From the NCBI GenBank assembly GCA_964528155.1, contig CAZGRL010000001.1, positions 43,858 through 107,857 on the forward strand: a stretch of DNA of 64,000 nucleotides. The letters run 5' to 3'. Each line of letters begins with the position of its first letter. Positions within the stretch are counted from its first letter, which is position 1. Of the stretch, positions 36,625 to 44,649 are shown in pieces. Position numbers and translations under genes: made by a program. Source of the DNA: G001797105 sp964528155. GTDB taxonomy: Bacteria > Chloroflexota > Anaerolineae > Anaerolineales > E44-bin32. Under the pieces are notes generated by a model, which was not told where the DNA came from, did no database searches, and saw only the letters and a list, made by a program, of their open reading frames with translations.

Positions 36625-37629
36625 TCAGGAGGAAGGCAGATCCGCTGCGGCCGGCACGCCGCCGGCGGTTGTGGCCGATAGCACGGCCCGAATAATAGCT
36701 TGCGAGGTGACTTCAGCGCCATAGGCACCGACGATATTGACATCGACTTTTCGGCGCCCGGTAGACAGCGCAAACAGGGTATCCCCGTCCAGCATCGTGT
36801 GGGCCGGACGGATGGTCCGGGCGACCCCGTCATGCGCCATCTGCGCGACTTTGTTGGCTTCTTCTTTGGTCAGCAGGGCGTTTGTGGCGATCACTCCGAT
36901 CACCGTGTTGCCGCGCGAACCGAAACGCAAGGCGGTCTTGCCCGCCAGAGTCTTCATCACCGCCAGCGTGTCGGCGAACTTACCCTTGCCCCCCATGCTC
37001 ACCGGCCCAAGTTTGGCCGGCCGGGCGCCGGCCAGGATCGCCCCGCTGGCAGGGTTGATGACATCCCCCAAGGCATTGACGGCGACGATGGCGCCGATGA
37101 ACACCCCCCGGCCAAGTCGAACGCTTGCGGTCCCAATGCCGCTTTTCATCGCACCGCCCATCCCCAAGATTTTGCCGACCGTGGCCCCGGTCCCAGCGCC
37201 CACATTGCCCTCGGCCGGACGATCGTGACTGGCGTTTCGGCATGCCACGTAGCCCATCTCAGCATCCGGCCTGACATCGGATCGTCCGATCCCCAGGTCA
37301 AACAAGATCGCTGCCGGGACGATCGGCACCTTCGCCACACGAACATTGAATCCGACGCCGCGCTCCTCAAGGAACCTCACCACGCCGGAGGCGGCGTCCA
37401 ACCCGAACGCCGACCCACCCGAAAGCACGATGGCGTGGACCTTCTGGACGAGATGCATCGGCCGCAGCGGATCCGTCTCGCGCGTGCCCGGGGCCCCGCC
37501 GCGCTGGTCGACTCCGCCAACGGCGCCCGCTTCGCAGAGCACAACCGTGCAGCCGGTGAGCGATTCGGCGTCGTGAGCATGCCCGACCTTGATCCCCGGC
37601 ACATCCGTGATGGCATCTTGAGTGGACAT
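36625..37629 (-). CDS. P1 (DmpA/S58) family peptidase
   Basis: The ATG at 37629 has GGAG upstream. The 334-aa enzyme belongs to the self-cleaving N-terminal nucleophile aminopeptidases. Family motifs are AITDVPGIKVGHA at the start, IVLSGGSAFGLDAASGV, and GNTVIGVIATNALLTK, in which the residue after Asn-Thr-Val or a nearby Thr/Ser is expected to be the cleavage site. It hydrolyses short or D-amino-acid peptides in characterised relatives. A lipoprotein gene lies just upstream on the same strand (13 nt). Confidence 0.9.
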   Translation of the reverse strand: MSTQDAITDVPGIKVGHAHDAESLTGCTVVLCEAGAVGGVDQRGGAPGTRETDPLRPMHLVQKVHAIVLSGGSAFGLDAASGVVRFLEERGVGFNVRVAKVPIVPAAILFDLGIGRSDVRPDAEMGYVACRNASHDRPAEGNVGAGTGATVGKILGMGGAMKSGIGTASVRLGRGVFIGAIVAVNALGDVINPASGAILAGARPAKLGPVSMGGKGKFADTLAVMKTLAGKTALRFGSRGNTVIGVIATNALLTKEEANKVAQMAHDGVARTIRPAHTMLDGDTLFALSTGRRKVDVNIVGAYGAEVTSQAIIRAVLSATTAGGVPAAADLPSS

Positions 37630-37642
37630 CGAGTCTCCGGTC

Positions 37643-38053
37643 CTAACGGATTCCGCTGTCATACTGGACCTTCAACGTGGTCCACTCGCCCTCGCTCACG
37701 CTGAACATGATGGAAGGCGCATAGGGCGGACCTCCGGGATTGGGCGGAACCGCCACCAGGGTGTAGTCCCCCGGGGCAAGGGGGATCTCAAACCTGCCGG
37801 CGAAATCGGACCGAGAGCGGGCGATGACCTTCTTGTCAGACCCGGTGACCTCCAATTCCGCCTGAAGCGGTTTGTCAGGACAATCGGTTCCCATCTGAAC
37901 GACCGGACACATGGGCCCGACCAGCACGGTCCCTCGAACTCCTGTATCCGCTGGGACATCGTTAGGACCGCAGGCGGTGAGCCATACAAGAGCAAAGAGC
38001 ACGGCACATCCCACGGCCATCCTTCTCCAGAATGCGATCAGACCTTCAGACAT
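37643..38053 (-). CDS. Small lipoprotein with a carboxypeptidase-regulatory-like fold
   Basis: The ATG at 38053 has GGAG 5 nt upstream. The 136-aa product has a lipoprotein signal ending LTACGPN, a Gly/Val-rich strand (RGTVLVGPMCPV with a second Cys pair partner in DCPDKP), and a beta-sandwich pattern (SRSDFAGRFEIPLAPGDYTL) typical of the CarboxypepD_reg fold. It is probably an exported binding or structural protein. Its function is unknown; it is likely co-transcribed with the P1 peptidase. Confidence 0.75.
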   Translation of the reverse strand: MSEGLIAFWRRMAVGCAVLFALVWLTACGPNDVPADTGVRGTVLVGPMCPVVQMGTDCPDKPLQAELEVTGSDKKVIARSRSDFAGRFEIPLAPGDYTLVAVPPNPGGPPYAPSIMFSVSEGEWTTLKVQYDSGIR

Positions 38054-38119
38054 GTTGGCTCCTGCATGCTCATCCGCCGTGCCGGAATGTTCGCTAATTC
38101 GACCTTTGTCGCCCAAGCC

Positions 38120-38605
38120 TTACGCCAGCTTGTATCCGAAGCGTCTCAGCAATGCCTTGCGTTCGGCGATCTCCGTCTCGGATTCGACCCCCAGCGGCTT
38201 CATCCCGTCGATCACGCCGAGAATACCCCGACCCTGGCCGGTTTCGGCGACAATGACTTCTACGGGATTGGCACTGGCGCAGAAAATCGTGCACACCTCC
38301 GGGACGGCCTTGACCGCGTTCAATACATTGATCGGAAACGCATTCCCCAGCAGAATGACAAAAACGTGCCCGGCGCCAATGGCCAGGGCGTTCTCTTGCG
38401 CCTGCTGGATGAGTGTATCCGACGTCCCGCTGACGCGGACCAACGCCGGACCGGATGCCTCACAAAACGCCAGGCCAAACTCGATCCCCGGCATGGCGCC
38501 GATGAGCGCCTCGTGCAAATCCTCTACCGACTTGATGAAGTGGGTCTGGCCGACAATGACGTTGACATCATCGGGCTTGGCGATCATAACGGCGTGCAAA
38601 TCCAT
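38120..38605 (-). CDS. Adenosine-specific kinase-like protein (PF04008 family)
   Basis: The ATG at 38605 has a clear GGAGG 5 nt upstream. The 161-aa protein shows the family features: IAKPDDVNVIVGQTHFIKSV at the start, FGLAFCEASGPALVRVSG, the Gly-rich segment AIGAGHVFVILLG, and the C-terminal NPVEVIVAETGQGRGILGVI. The characterised archaeal member binds adenosine; the family is common in archaea and patchy in bacteria. The cellular role is not established. It may serve purine salvage. Confidence 0.85.
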   Translation of the reverse strand: MDLHAVMIAKPDDVNVIVGQTHFIKSVEDLHEALIGAMPGIEFGLAFCEASGPALVRVSGTSDTLIQQAQENALAIGAGHVFVILLGNAFPINVLNAVKAVPEVCTIFCASANPVEVIVAETGQGRGILGVIDGMKPLGVESETEIAERKALLRRFGYKLA

Positions 38606-38735
38606 GGGCACCTCCTTCGGCGTCTGTATGCCATGAAGGCAGAAGACGACGACCTGAATCACGGATCGAATCCGCGCAATTCAGCACCGGAGACGGGGCA
38701 TATCCGAAACCTTGTCGCACTCCCCGGGGGCAGTA

Positions 38736-38788
38736 GGTTGTTGTGGGTCTGTTGGGCGGCGGAGCCGGCCAACAGACCCACAACAACC
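38736..38788. repeat. Perfect 20-bp inverted repeat
   Basis: Arms at 38736-38755 and 38769-38788 are perfect complements (starting GGTTGTTGTGGG). The 13-nt centre holds the mini-stem GGC-GGA-GCC. No T-run follows. It lies in the gap upstream of the adenosine kinase-like gene. Confidence 0.8.
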
Positions 38789-38825
38789 AGGCCCGCAGCG
38801 TGGCGCGTCACATATCCCCGGATGC

Positions 38826-38852
38826 ACCCTCGGGGATGAGGACCCCGAGGGT
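38826..38852. terminator. 10-bp hairpin downstream of the GYD gene
   Basis: ACCCTCGGGG (38826-38835) pairs with CCCCGAGGGT (38843-38852) around a 7-nt loop. It sits just after the GYD stop on the minus strand but lacks a U-tract. Confidence 0.4.
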
Positions 38853-38874
38853 ATGAAGATGACGGGCGGGAGGA

Positions 38875-39159
38875 CTACTTCAGCGATGCGATAAACTGCT
38901 CAATGTCGATCGCCGGCAGCGTGGTGATCTTGACGGTGCCGCGCGAAGCCATCTCCGCTGAGACCCGGGCGACGGTCATGTTGTCCGGCGCCTCCACCAC
39001 GTTGACGAAGTCGTATGGTCCGAGCGTGGCGTATTGGGCTGTCACGCGCACGCCGAGCTTCTCTAGCTCTGCGTTGACTTCTCTGATCCGGCCGGGATTC
39101 TTCTTGATCGTCTTGGCGCCATCATCGGTAAGATTGCTGAGCAAAATGTATGTGGCCAT
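38875..39159 (-). CDS. GYD-domain protein
   Basis: The true start is ATG 39159 (MATYILLSNLTDDGAKTIKK), with GGAGG 7 nt upstream; the longer frame is not supported. The 94-aa protein belongs to the small GYD ferredoxin-like-fold family, with the characteristic YATLGPYDFVNVVEAPDN. It is cytoplasmic and of unknown function. Confidence 0.9.
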   Translation of the reverse strand: MATYILLSNLTDDGAKTIKKNPGRIREVNAELEKLGVRVTAQYATLGPYDFVNVVEAPDNMTVARVSAEMASRGTVKITTLPAIDIEQFIASLK

Positions 39160-39268
39160 GATCCACCCTCCGGCGTTCCTGCGGCGGTCTCCGTGCTTCC
39201 ATTCTAGCTTAAGTGACAAGACGCGATGTGCGATCTCGGACTTTTCACATACGCTCGGGAGTGCCGGC

Positions 39269-40081
39269 TCAGTTTGAAGCCGAGTCGAGCCGCAATTGGA
39301 GCGGCGATCCAGATGATCCAGCTGCCGGGCCGATGTCGAGCCCCAGCATCTCGGCGAACTGACGGACGCTGGCCGGGCTGTGGCCGGCAAAGTGGTTGTT
39401 GAAGTACCCCCATACGTCAAGCCCATCATCCAGAAAGGCCCGAACCCGCTCCGCCCAACTGGCCAGCACCTCACTCCTGTCGATCTGGATCCGGTCGAAT
39501 TGCTCGATGTCCTTCCGCCGGCCTAGCCAGCGGATGACCGCGAAATCGGCGGTGATCCAATCCAGTTTGGGCATGTAGTACAGGTCCTGCAAAACGAGTG
39601 CGACATGATGGTGCGACAACATTTCGCCCAGATCAGGCGTCAGCCAGCCCCGATTGCGGAGTTCGACAGCGTAGCGCGGTCCGCTCGGCAGACTGCCGAG
39701 AAAGCCATCCAGACGATCGTACTGGTCCGGTGTGAAATCGTAGGCGAATTGCAGCGTCAGAACACCAAGCTTATCGCCGAGGGTTTGCATAGTCGCGATG
39801 AATGCCTCGGCGTCACCCAGCGCCCGATCGAGCTTCTTCTCGTGCGTGATCAATCGCGGGAACTTCGCCGAAAAGGCAAACCCCTCGGGGGTCCGCTTAG
39901 CCCAGCTCTCGACGACGGATCGCCTGGGCGATCCGTAGAATGTGGAATCGATCTCAACCGTGGGGAACTGTTGCGCGTAGGCTTCCAGGTAGGCCGACTT
40001 GGGTGTGCCGGTCGGATAGAAAGGCCCGACCCAGTCGTCGAAGGAAAACCCCTGCGTTCCGAGGCGAAGCTCACCCGTCAA
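39269..40081 (-). CDS. DUF72 family protein (YecE-like)
   Basis: This 270-aa TIM-barrel protein has the family motifs LRLGTQGFSFDDWVGPFYP, YAQQFPTVEIDSTFYGSP, KFPRLITHEK, YAVELRNRGW and DVWGYFNNHFAGHSPA. The start codon is TTG, overlapping the stop of the coaBC gene, so the pair is translationally coupled. The biochemical function of the family is not known. Confidence 0.88.
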   Translation of the reverse strand: MTGELRLGTQGFSFDDWVGPFYPTGTPKSAYLEAYAQQFPTVEIDSTFYGSPRRSVVESWAKRTPEGFAFSAKFPRLITHEKKLDRALGDAEAFIATMQTLGDKLGVLTLQFAYDFTPDQYDRLDGFLGSLPSGPRYAVELRNRGWLTPDLGEMLSHHHVALVLQDLYYMPKLDWITADFAVIRWLGRRKDIEQFDRIQIDRSEVLASWAERVRAFLDDGLDVWGYFNNHFAGHSPASVRQFAEMLGLDIGPAAGSSGSPLQLRLDSASN

Positions 40082-41295
40082 GCGAGCAACCTCTCGACGC
40101 GCTCGACCACCACCTCAGCCACCTCGGCCTTGCTCATCATGGCCAATTGCTGGACTGTATCGTCCGCGTCGAGCAGGGTAACGCGATTGTTGTCGCTGCC
40201 GAAACCCGACTCCTCGGAGAGGATGTCATTGGCCACGATCAGATTCAAGCCCTTCGATCGCAGCTTGGCCCGAGCGCTCTCAACCAGATCGTGGCTCTCG
40301 GCGGCAAAGCCGACCACGACCTTCGGGTGCCCACTTCGTTTCCGTTGGGCCATCACTTTGCCCAGAATATCCTCAGTAGCCTCGAGGACGACCGGAGGCG
40401 GGCCACCGCCCCGGTGGATCTTTCGTTCAGCCGCTTCCGTCGGGCGGAAGTCCGCCACGGCCGCGGCCATCAACAAGGCGTCCGCACCTTCGACCGCCTT
40501 GAGCACGCCCTCGGCCATCTCGGCCGCCGTGGTCACATCCACTCGGTCTGCTCCCACCGGCGTCGGCAGGCTTACCGGCCCACTGATCAAGGTCACTTTC
40601 GCCCCATGATCGAGCGCCGCCTGGGCCAGCGCATAACCTTGCTTGCCGGATGAGCGGTTGGCGACGACGCGAACGGGATCGATCGCCTCATGTGTGCCTC
40701 CCGCCGTCACCACGACCGACCGGCCGGCCAGCCCACCATCTCTCCCTAGCAACAGCCTAATCGACCCCAGGATCTCCTCCGGCTCGACCATGCGACCGGG
40801 ACCCTTGAGCCCCGAAGCAAGATGGCCGGCCGCCGGACCGATGATGGCCACCCCACGACTCTTCAGGGTCTCCAGGTTGGCTTGAGTGGCCGGGTGGCCG
40901 AACATCCCGGCGTCCATCGCAGGCGCCAGCATGACCGGGCTTTCTGCTGCCAGGGCGATGGTCGTGAGCAAGTTGTCGGCTTGGCCGTGCGCCAGCTTGG
41001 CGATCGTATTGGCGGTCGCCGGGGCGACGGCGACAAGGCTCGCTCCTCGGGCCAGCCCTACGTGAAGGACATGAGCGTCAGATCCCCACATGTCGGCATC
41101 GACATATGCCCGCCGGCCGGTGACCGACTGGAATGTAAGCCGTGTGACAAACTTGAGCGCAGCCTCTGTCAGAATCGCGTCGACGCTGGCGCCCGCTTGG
41201 GCCAGCCTGGAAGCCAGATCAGCGGCCTTATAGGCCGCGATCGATCCGCTTACGCCGAGGATGATTCGGGTGTTTTCGAACAGCGGGATGGTCAT
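40078..41295 (-). CDS. coaBC: Bifunctional phosphopantothenoylcysteine decarboxylase/synthetase
   Basis: This 405-aa fusion carries two consecutive CoA-pathway steps from 4'-phosphopantothenate to 4'-phosphopantetheine. The N-terminal flavoprotein domain has ILGVSGSIAAYKAADLASRL, VAPATANTIAKLAHG and PAMDAGMFGHPATQAN; the usual PAMN reads PAMD, and the Cys of the LACG flap reads LASG. The C-terminal synthetase domain has VVVTAGGTHEAIDPVRVVAN, RSSGKQG, AAAVADFRP and GFAAES. The two motif changes are seen in some family members and need not mean loss of activity. It is paired with the pan genes further along. Confidence 0.94.
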   Translation of the reverse strand: MTIPLFENTRIILGVSGSIAAYKAADLASRLAQAGASVDAILTEAALKFVTRLTFQSVTGRRAYVDADMWGSDAHVLHVGLARGASLVAVAPATANTIAKLAHGQADNLLTTIALAAESPVMLAPAMDAGMFGHPATQANLETLKSRGVAIIGPAAGHLASGLKGPGRMVEPEEILGSIRLLLGRDGGLAGRSVVVTAGGTHEAIDPVRVVANRSSGKQGYALAQAALDHGAKVTLISGPVSLPTPVGADRVDVTTAAEMAEGVLKAVEGADALLMAAAVADFRPTEAAERKIHRGGGPPPVVLEATEDILGKVMAQRKRSGHPKVVVGFAAESHDLVESARAKLRSKGLNLIVANDILSEESGFGSDNNRVTLLDADDTVQQLAMMSKAEVAEVVVERVERLLA

Positions 41296-41473
41296 CGAGG
41301 TTCCCGTCTCACAGTGATCCTACCTGCGCCTTTCTTCGCTCGAGGCGAGCATGGATCATCGACTTCCGCGGCGCCGCGTCGGGGCCACGAGCATCACCAT
41401 TCTCACCTTGAAGGGAGTGCGGGTCAAGCATGAACTCCAGGAGCCTGAGAAGATCCAGTCCCCCACCCCCTGC

Positions 41474-41648
41474 TTCCCCCTCCCCCGGCGTTCGGCCATG
41501 CTCTTCAAGCAACGGCTTATCGCCGGGGGAGGGGGAATAGGTATTACGGAGAAGGGGGGAAGCGTAGCCTCCCCCCTTCTCCTGGAAGATACTTCCCCCC
41601 TCTCCGCCTCGAGGCTGTGGAAGAAGATCAAGTCTCCCGGCGGAGAGG
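41474..41648. repeat. Array of three long hairpins in the intergenic region
   Basis: Hairpin 1 has 17-bp perfect arms at 41474-41490 and 41521-41537 (CGCCGGGGGAGGGGGAA). Hairpin 2 has 13-bp arms at 41548-41560 and 41570-41582 (GGAGAAGGGGGGA). Hairpin 3 has 10-bp arms at 41599-41608 and 41639-41648. The 447-nt gap (41296-41742) contains no credible gene. The C-rich palindromes look like a dispersed repeat; a related one is at 58515. Confidence 0.75.
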
Positions 41649-41742
41649 AGGATCGGGGTGAGGCCGAATGCACAGAACAGACCTAATGGCGATCTATCAA
41701 GAACTGGGTGAACTTGCGTGGGGATCTTCTCCTGGAACCGGG

Positions 41743-42177
41743 TCATCCATCTGTCCGCTCTGCATCGATTGTGATAACGCCATCCTCGGCGACCTCGACC
41801 CATTGGTCATCCTGCAAGACCTCGAAATCCCCCGGCTCGAGAGCGACGATCGGTATGCTCTGCCCATACATCTCTTCGGCCACAATTGATGCCAGCGCAA
41901 AGAACGAGTCGATCCCCGTGGTCAGGATGGCGGCCGGGGCAGTTCCGGCCCGGACCGCTTCGAGCAGGACCTCGGTCGTCGTGCTCGAGCCCCGGGCGTA
42001 AGGGATGGCCAGGATCCGTCCCGCCGCCACTTTCCCACGCAGGTGGTGATGCGGATCGATGATCTCACCGGTGTGGTAGTCATAGCCTCCCCAGAAACTC
42101 AGAGGCTCGCGCCCGACGAGCGCCTTCCCGGATGCGGCACCGCGAACAAGGGGCGTAGCGCGGATCACACTTGCCAC
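41743..42177 (-). CDS. Aconitase X small (swivel) subunit
   Basis: This 144-aa protein (GTG start) is the small subunit of the AcnX family (DUF126). Motifs are VGREPLSFWGGYDYHTGEII, GKVAAGRILAIPYARGSSTT and APAAILTTGIDSFFALASIV. It overlaps the large-subunit gene by 13 nt. AcnX enzymes are dehydratases: mevalonate 5-phosphate dehydratase in archaea and cis-3-hydroxy-L-proline dehydratase in some bacteria. Which one applies cannot be decided here. Confidence 0.9.
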   Translation of the reverse strand: MASVIRATPLVRGAASGKALVGREPLSFWGGYDYHTGEIIDPHHHLRGKVAAGRILAIPYARGSSTTTEVLLEAVRAGTAPAAILTTGIDSFFALASIVAEEMYGQSIPIVALEPGDFEVLQDDQWVEVAEDGVITIDAERTDG

Positions 42178-43430
42178 TTTGACTCATCACGGACAATTCG
42201 ACCGGCGACAGCGGAGCGCACGCAATCGCGCGTGTCCCCGAACACAATCTCGGTGTTGAGCAGCCCCGGCGCGTAGTACGCGTATTTCGCCGAATTGGTC
42301 ATCAATCTTCGGATCTCAGGCGGCAGCATGGGGGAGGCCAGGATGCATGTGTCGAGCGTGAGCCTCCCGCCGAAGGCCTCGAAGGGCTCGAGCAGACCTG
42401 CCTTCCGCGCCAACGCGGCCATGGCTCGACTCGTCGTCACGAGGAACTCCACTCGCGCGTGTTTGTGCTGACCCTCCAACAAGGGCACCAGGTTCTTGAA
42501 CTCGGCCAGCGAGAAGTGAGGGCAACCCAGGACCACGAGGTCGAGTTCGTCTCCCTCGGCGGTGGTCAGCTCCTGACGCGCCCTCCACAGGTCGGCCATC
42601 GTCACATCGACCGTTCGCTCGGGCGTCCGGTCTTGGAACGCAGCCTGCATTGTCGGCGCCTCGGGTGTGACCCCCAGGATATGGAAAAGCGCCACGCTTC
42701 CGGAAGATGCCGCCGCCGCGCCCAGAGCCTTGAGCTGATCCTCGGCCGGCGCGCCGAGCATGCCTTCGATCACCGGGATCCCATCACCGGCCAATTTCCC
42801 CAGCAGGTGGCCCAGGACGGGGTAGAACGAATCATCGACCTGAAGAGACTCGGGGATATCGACGAGGCGGATCAGGATGCTACCAGCACGGTTCTCCGTC
42901 AGGTGAAGTCCCACCCCCGGGACGCGTCCCGTGATGGCGGCACAGATGTCAAGAAGATCAGAGTAGCGTTCCGTCCGGGCGCCGATGACAGAGTTGGCGA
43001 AGACGATGGCGTTCGATTCCCCCCAGGCGATCTGCTGTCCGAAGGTCGGGGCGTGCTCCGTCTGGTAGGGCGCGCAAGTCCACGTGGGTACACACCCCAC
43101 ACTCTGGTAGGCGATCATCTGCCGACGCGCCTTCTCGGCCCAGTCTTCCGGAACGGCCCACTCCCGCCAGCCGTGCTCGTCAACCGCGCTGACGTTGAGC
43201 GTCGTTGGGACCCTGACTCGTGCTTGGGTACTGGCCAACCTCTCCGCAAACTCGAGACCCGCCTCACCGAGATAGATTGTGCTGTCGATGTGCGCCTGGC
43301 TGATGTCGATCAGCCTTTCGGCGCGCAGAATCTCTCCCATGCGAACGATGATTCTCATCGCCATGCGCGCACCCGGTCCGAGGCCCCCGCCGAGGGCCGA
43401 ACGATCGAACTCACTCAACTCGAGAGTCAT
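42165..43430 (-). CDS. Aconitase X large catalytic subunit
   Basis: This 421-aa protein (DUF521) carries the catalytic Fe-S site of AcnX. Likely cluster Cys residues lie in TCAPYQTEHAP, LVVLGCPHFSLAEF and LDTCILASPML, and the WGESNAIVFANSVIGARTER segment is typical. The two subunits are encoded separately, as in the archaeal form, whereas many bacterial enzymes are one fused chain. The gene is divergent from the ATP-grasp-like gene. Confidence 0.92.
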   Translation of the reverse strand: MTLELSEFDRSALGGGLGPGARMAMRIIVRMGEILRAERLIDISQAHIDSTIYLGEAGLEFAERLASTQARVRVPTTLNVSAVDEHGWREWAVPEDWAEKARRQMIAYQSVGCVPTWTCAPYQTEHAPTFGQQIAWGESNAIVFANSVIGARTERYSDLLDICAAITGRVPGVGLHLTENRAGSILIRLVDIPESLQVDDSFYPVLGHLLGKLAGDGIPVIEGMLGAPAEDQLKALGAAAASSGSVALFHILGVTPEAPTMQAAFQDRTPERTVDVTMADLWRARQELTTAEGDELDLVVLGCPHFSLAEFKNLVPLLEGQHKHARVEFLVTTSRAMAALARKAGLLEPFEAFGGRLTLDTCILASPMLPPEIRRLMTNSAKYAYYAPGLLNTEIVFGDTRDCVRSAVAGRIVRDESKWQV

Positions 43431-43565
43431 TCCACCTATCCCTTGAGGAATAGCTTACCACTTCCGGCTTTCCGACTCCGTTCCCCCCCGACCGTGACAG
43501 CCCCCGTATCATCTTGTCGCCGGCATTGTCCCTAGTGGCGATGAGGCGGATGGTTTTCCTCCGTG

Positions 43566-43571
43566 TATACT
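43566..43571 (+). promoter_or_regulatory. -10 box of a leaderless transcript
   Basis: TATACT lies 6 nt before a GTG (43578), matching the spacing seen at rnd, ybaK and rsmI. This favours GTG 43578 over GTG 43563, which precedes the box. Confidence 0.5.
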
Positions 43572-43577
43572 GAACTT

Positions 43578-44525
43578 GTGGACAGCGAAAGTCTGCAGCG
43601 CCCATCGGTCGATTTCCTGCTGGCTTACGACTGGCCGTATGATTTGCCATTCATACGGCTCCTGGAAGTCGAGCTTCGAGTCGCCGGCCTGTCTTTCCTA
43701 CCTGTCTCTCCCGAAAACCTATCGCGCGTCATGGACGACCTTGTCTCGGGAAGGCTTTCGGCCTTCGCCTTTCTCGACCGGGCTTCGGACACCGACCCAT
43801 CATTCCTCCCGCTCGAAGCCTGGACCGGAGAGCACGTCCCTCACATCCTCAACCCCGGCCCTCTTCGACGGCGCGTTTGGCATAAGACAAACTTGCACTG
43901 GGAATTCATCCGCGCCGGCGTGAACACGCCTCATACCATTCCCGTTCCTTCATTCCATCAGGTGTCAACCCTCGACCAGATCCCGGACATCTCGCCCCTT
44001 GGTGTCCCTTTTTCAGTCAAGCCCGATCTTGGTGGTGGGGGATGGGGGGTCAAGACCGATGCGCGCGATTGGTCGGACGTTGAACAGGTGCGGCGGACGC
44101 TCCCGGAGGACGACCTGATTCTGCAGCAATTCGTGACGCCGGATGTCTTTGAAGGTCGCAGGGCGTGGTTTCGCGTTCTGTACGCGTGTGACATTGTGAT
44201 CCCTTGCTGGTGGGACGACCAAACCCATTTGTTCGGCCACGCCGTGAGCATCCCTGAGCGTGATCGATTCCAGCTGAGTCCTCTGTGGGACATTGTCGGG
44301 ATCGCCGCCAGGATCTCGCAATTGCAACTGTTCTCCACCGAAGTCGGCTTTACCCCAGATGGGCTGTTCGTTGCAGTTGATTATGTGAATGATCCCGTAG
44401 ATCTCAGAATGCAGCCCGATGCACGGGAAGGCATGCCGGCGGACGTCGCCCGGCGTCTGGCCCTGGCTATCACTGCGCGCATCCGTGATCTGCGTCGCTC
44501 GGCAACCTCCGGGGTTGCAGATTGA
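43578..44525 (+). CDS. ATP-grasp-like protein of unknown function
   Basis: The start at GTG 43578 is chosen from the promoter position. The protein has an N-terminal alpha/beta domain (RPSVDFLLAYDWPYDLPFIR) and a central segment recalling ATP-grasp folds: FSVKPDLGGGGWGVKTD as a glycine-rich loop with a Lys, ILQQFV as the hinge, and FTPDGLFVAVDYVNDP as a late acidic metal-binding strand. A substrate or reaction cannot be named. It is divergent from the AcnX genes. ATP-grasp enzymes make amide or ester bonds with ATP. Confidence 0.65.
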   Translation: MDSESLQRPSVDFLLAYDWPYDLPFIRLLEVELRVAGLSFLPVSPENLSRVMDDLVSGRLSAFAFLDRASDTDPSFLPLEAWTGEHVPHILNPGPLRRRVWHKTNLHWEFIRAGVNTPHTIPVPSFHQVSTLDQIPDISPLGVPFSVKPDLGGGGWGVKTDARDWSDVEQVRRTLPEDDLILQQFVTPDVFEGRRAWFRVLYACDIVIPCWWDDQTHLFGHAVSIPERDRFQLSPLWDIVGIAARISQLQLFSTEVGFTPDGLFVAVDYVNDPVDLRMQPDAREGMPADVARRLALAITARIRDLRRSATSGVAD

Positions 44526-44649
44526 AAGGATCATCCGGATAGCCTAGCGCAGCATCGTTTGTCCATGACTCTCTGCTCGGACCGGTTCGGCCAAGGTCGA
44601 CCCTGCAGACCTGACAGAAACCAAATACTTACATGAGGTGAGCATCGCG

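Noticed and set aside
37622..38839. A 405-aa plus-strand frame
   Set aside because: It is the shadow of three well-supported minus-strand genes and has no family features or ribosome site.
41309..41803. 164-aa minus-strand frame in the intergenic region
   Set aside because: It runs through the hairpin array; the composition is repeat-derived and it overlaps the end of the AcnX small subunit.
42459..43535. 358-aa plus-strand frame opposite aconitase X
   Set aside because: Shadow frame with atypical composition; the minus strand has full family motifs.
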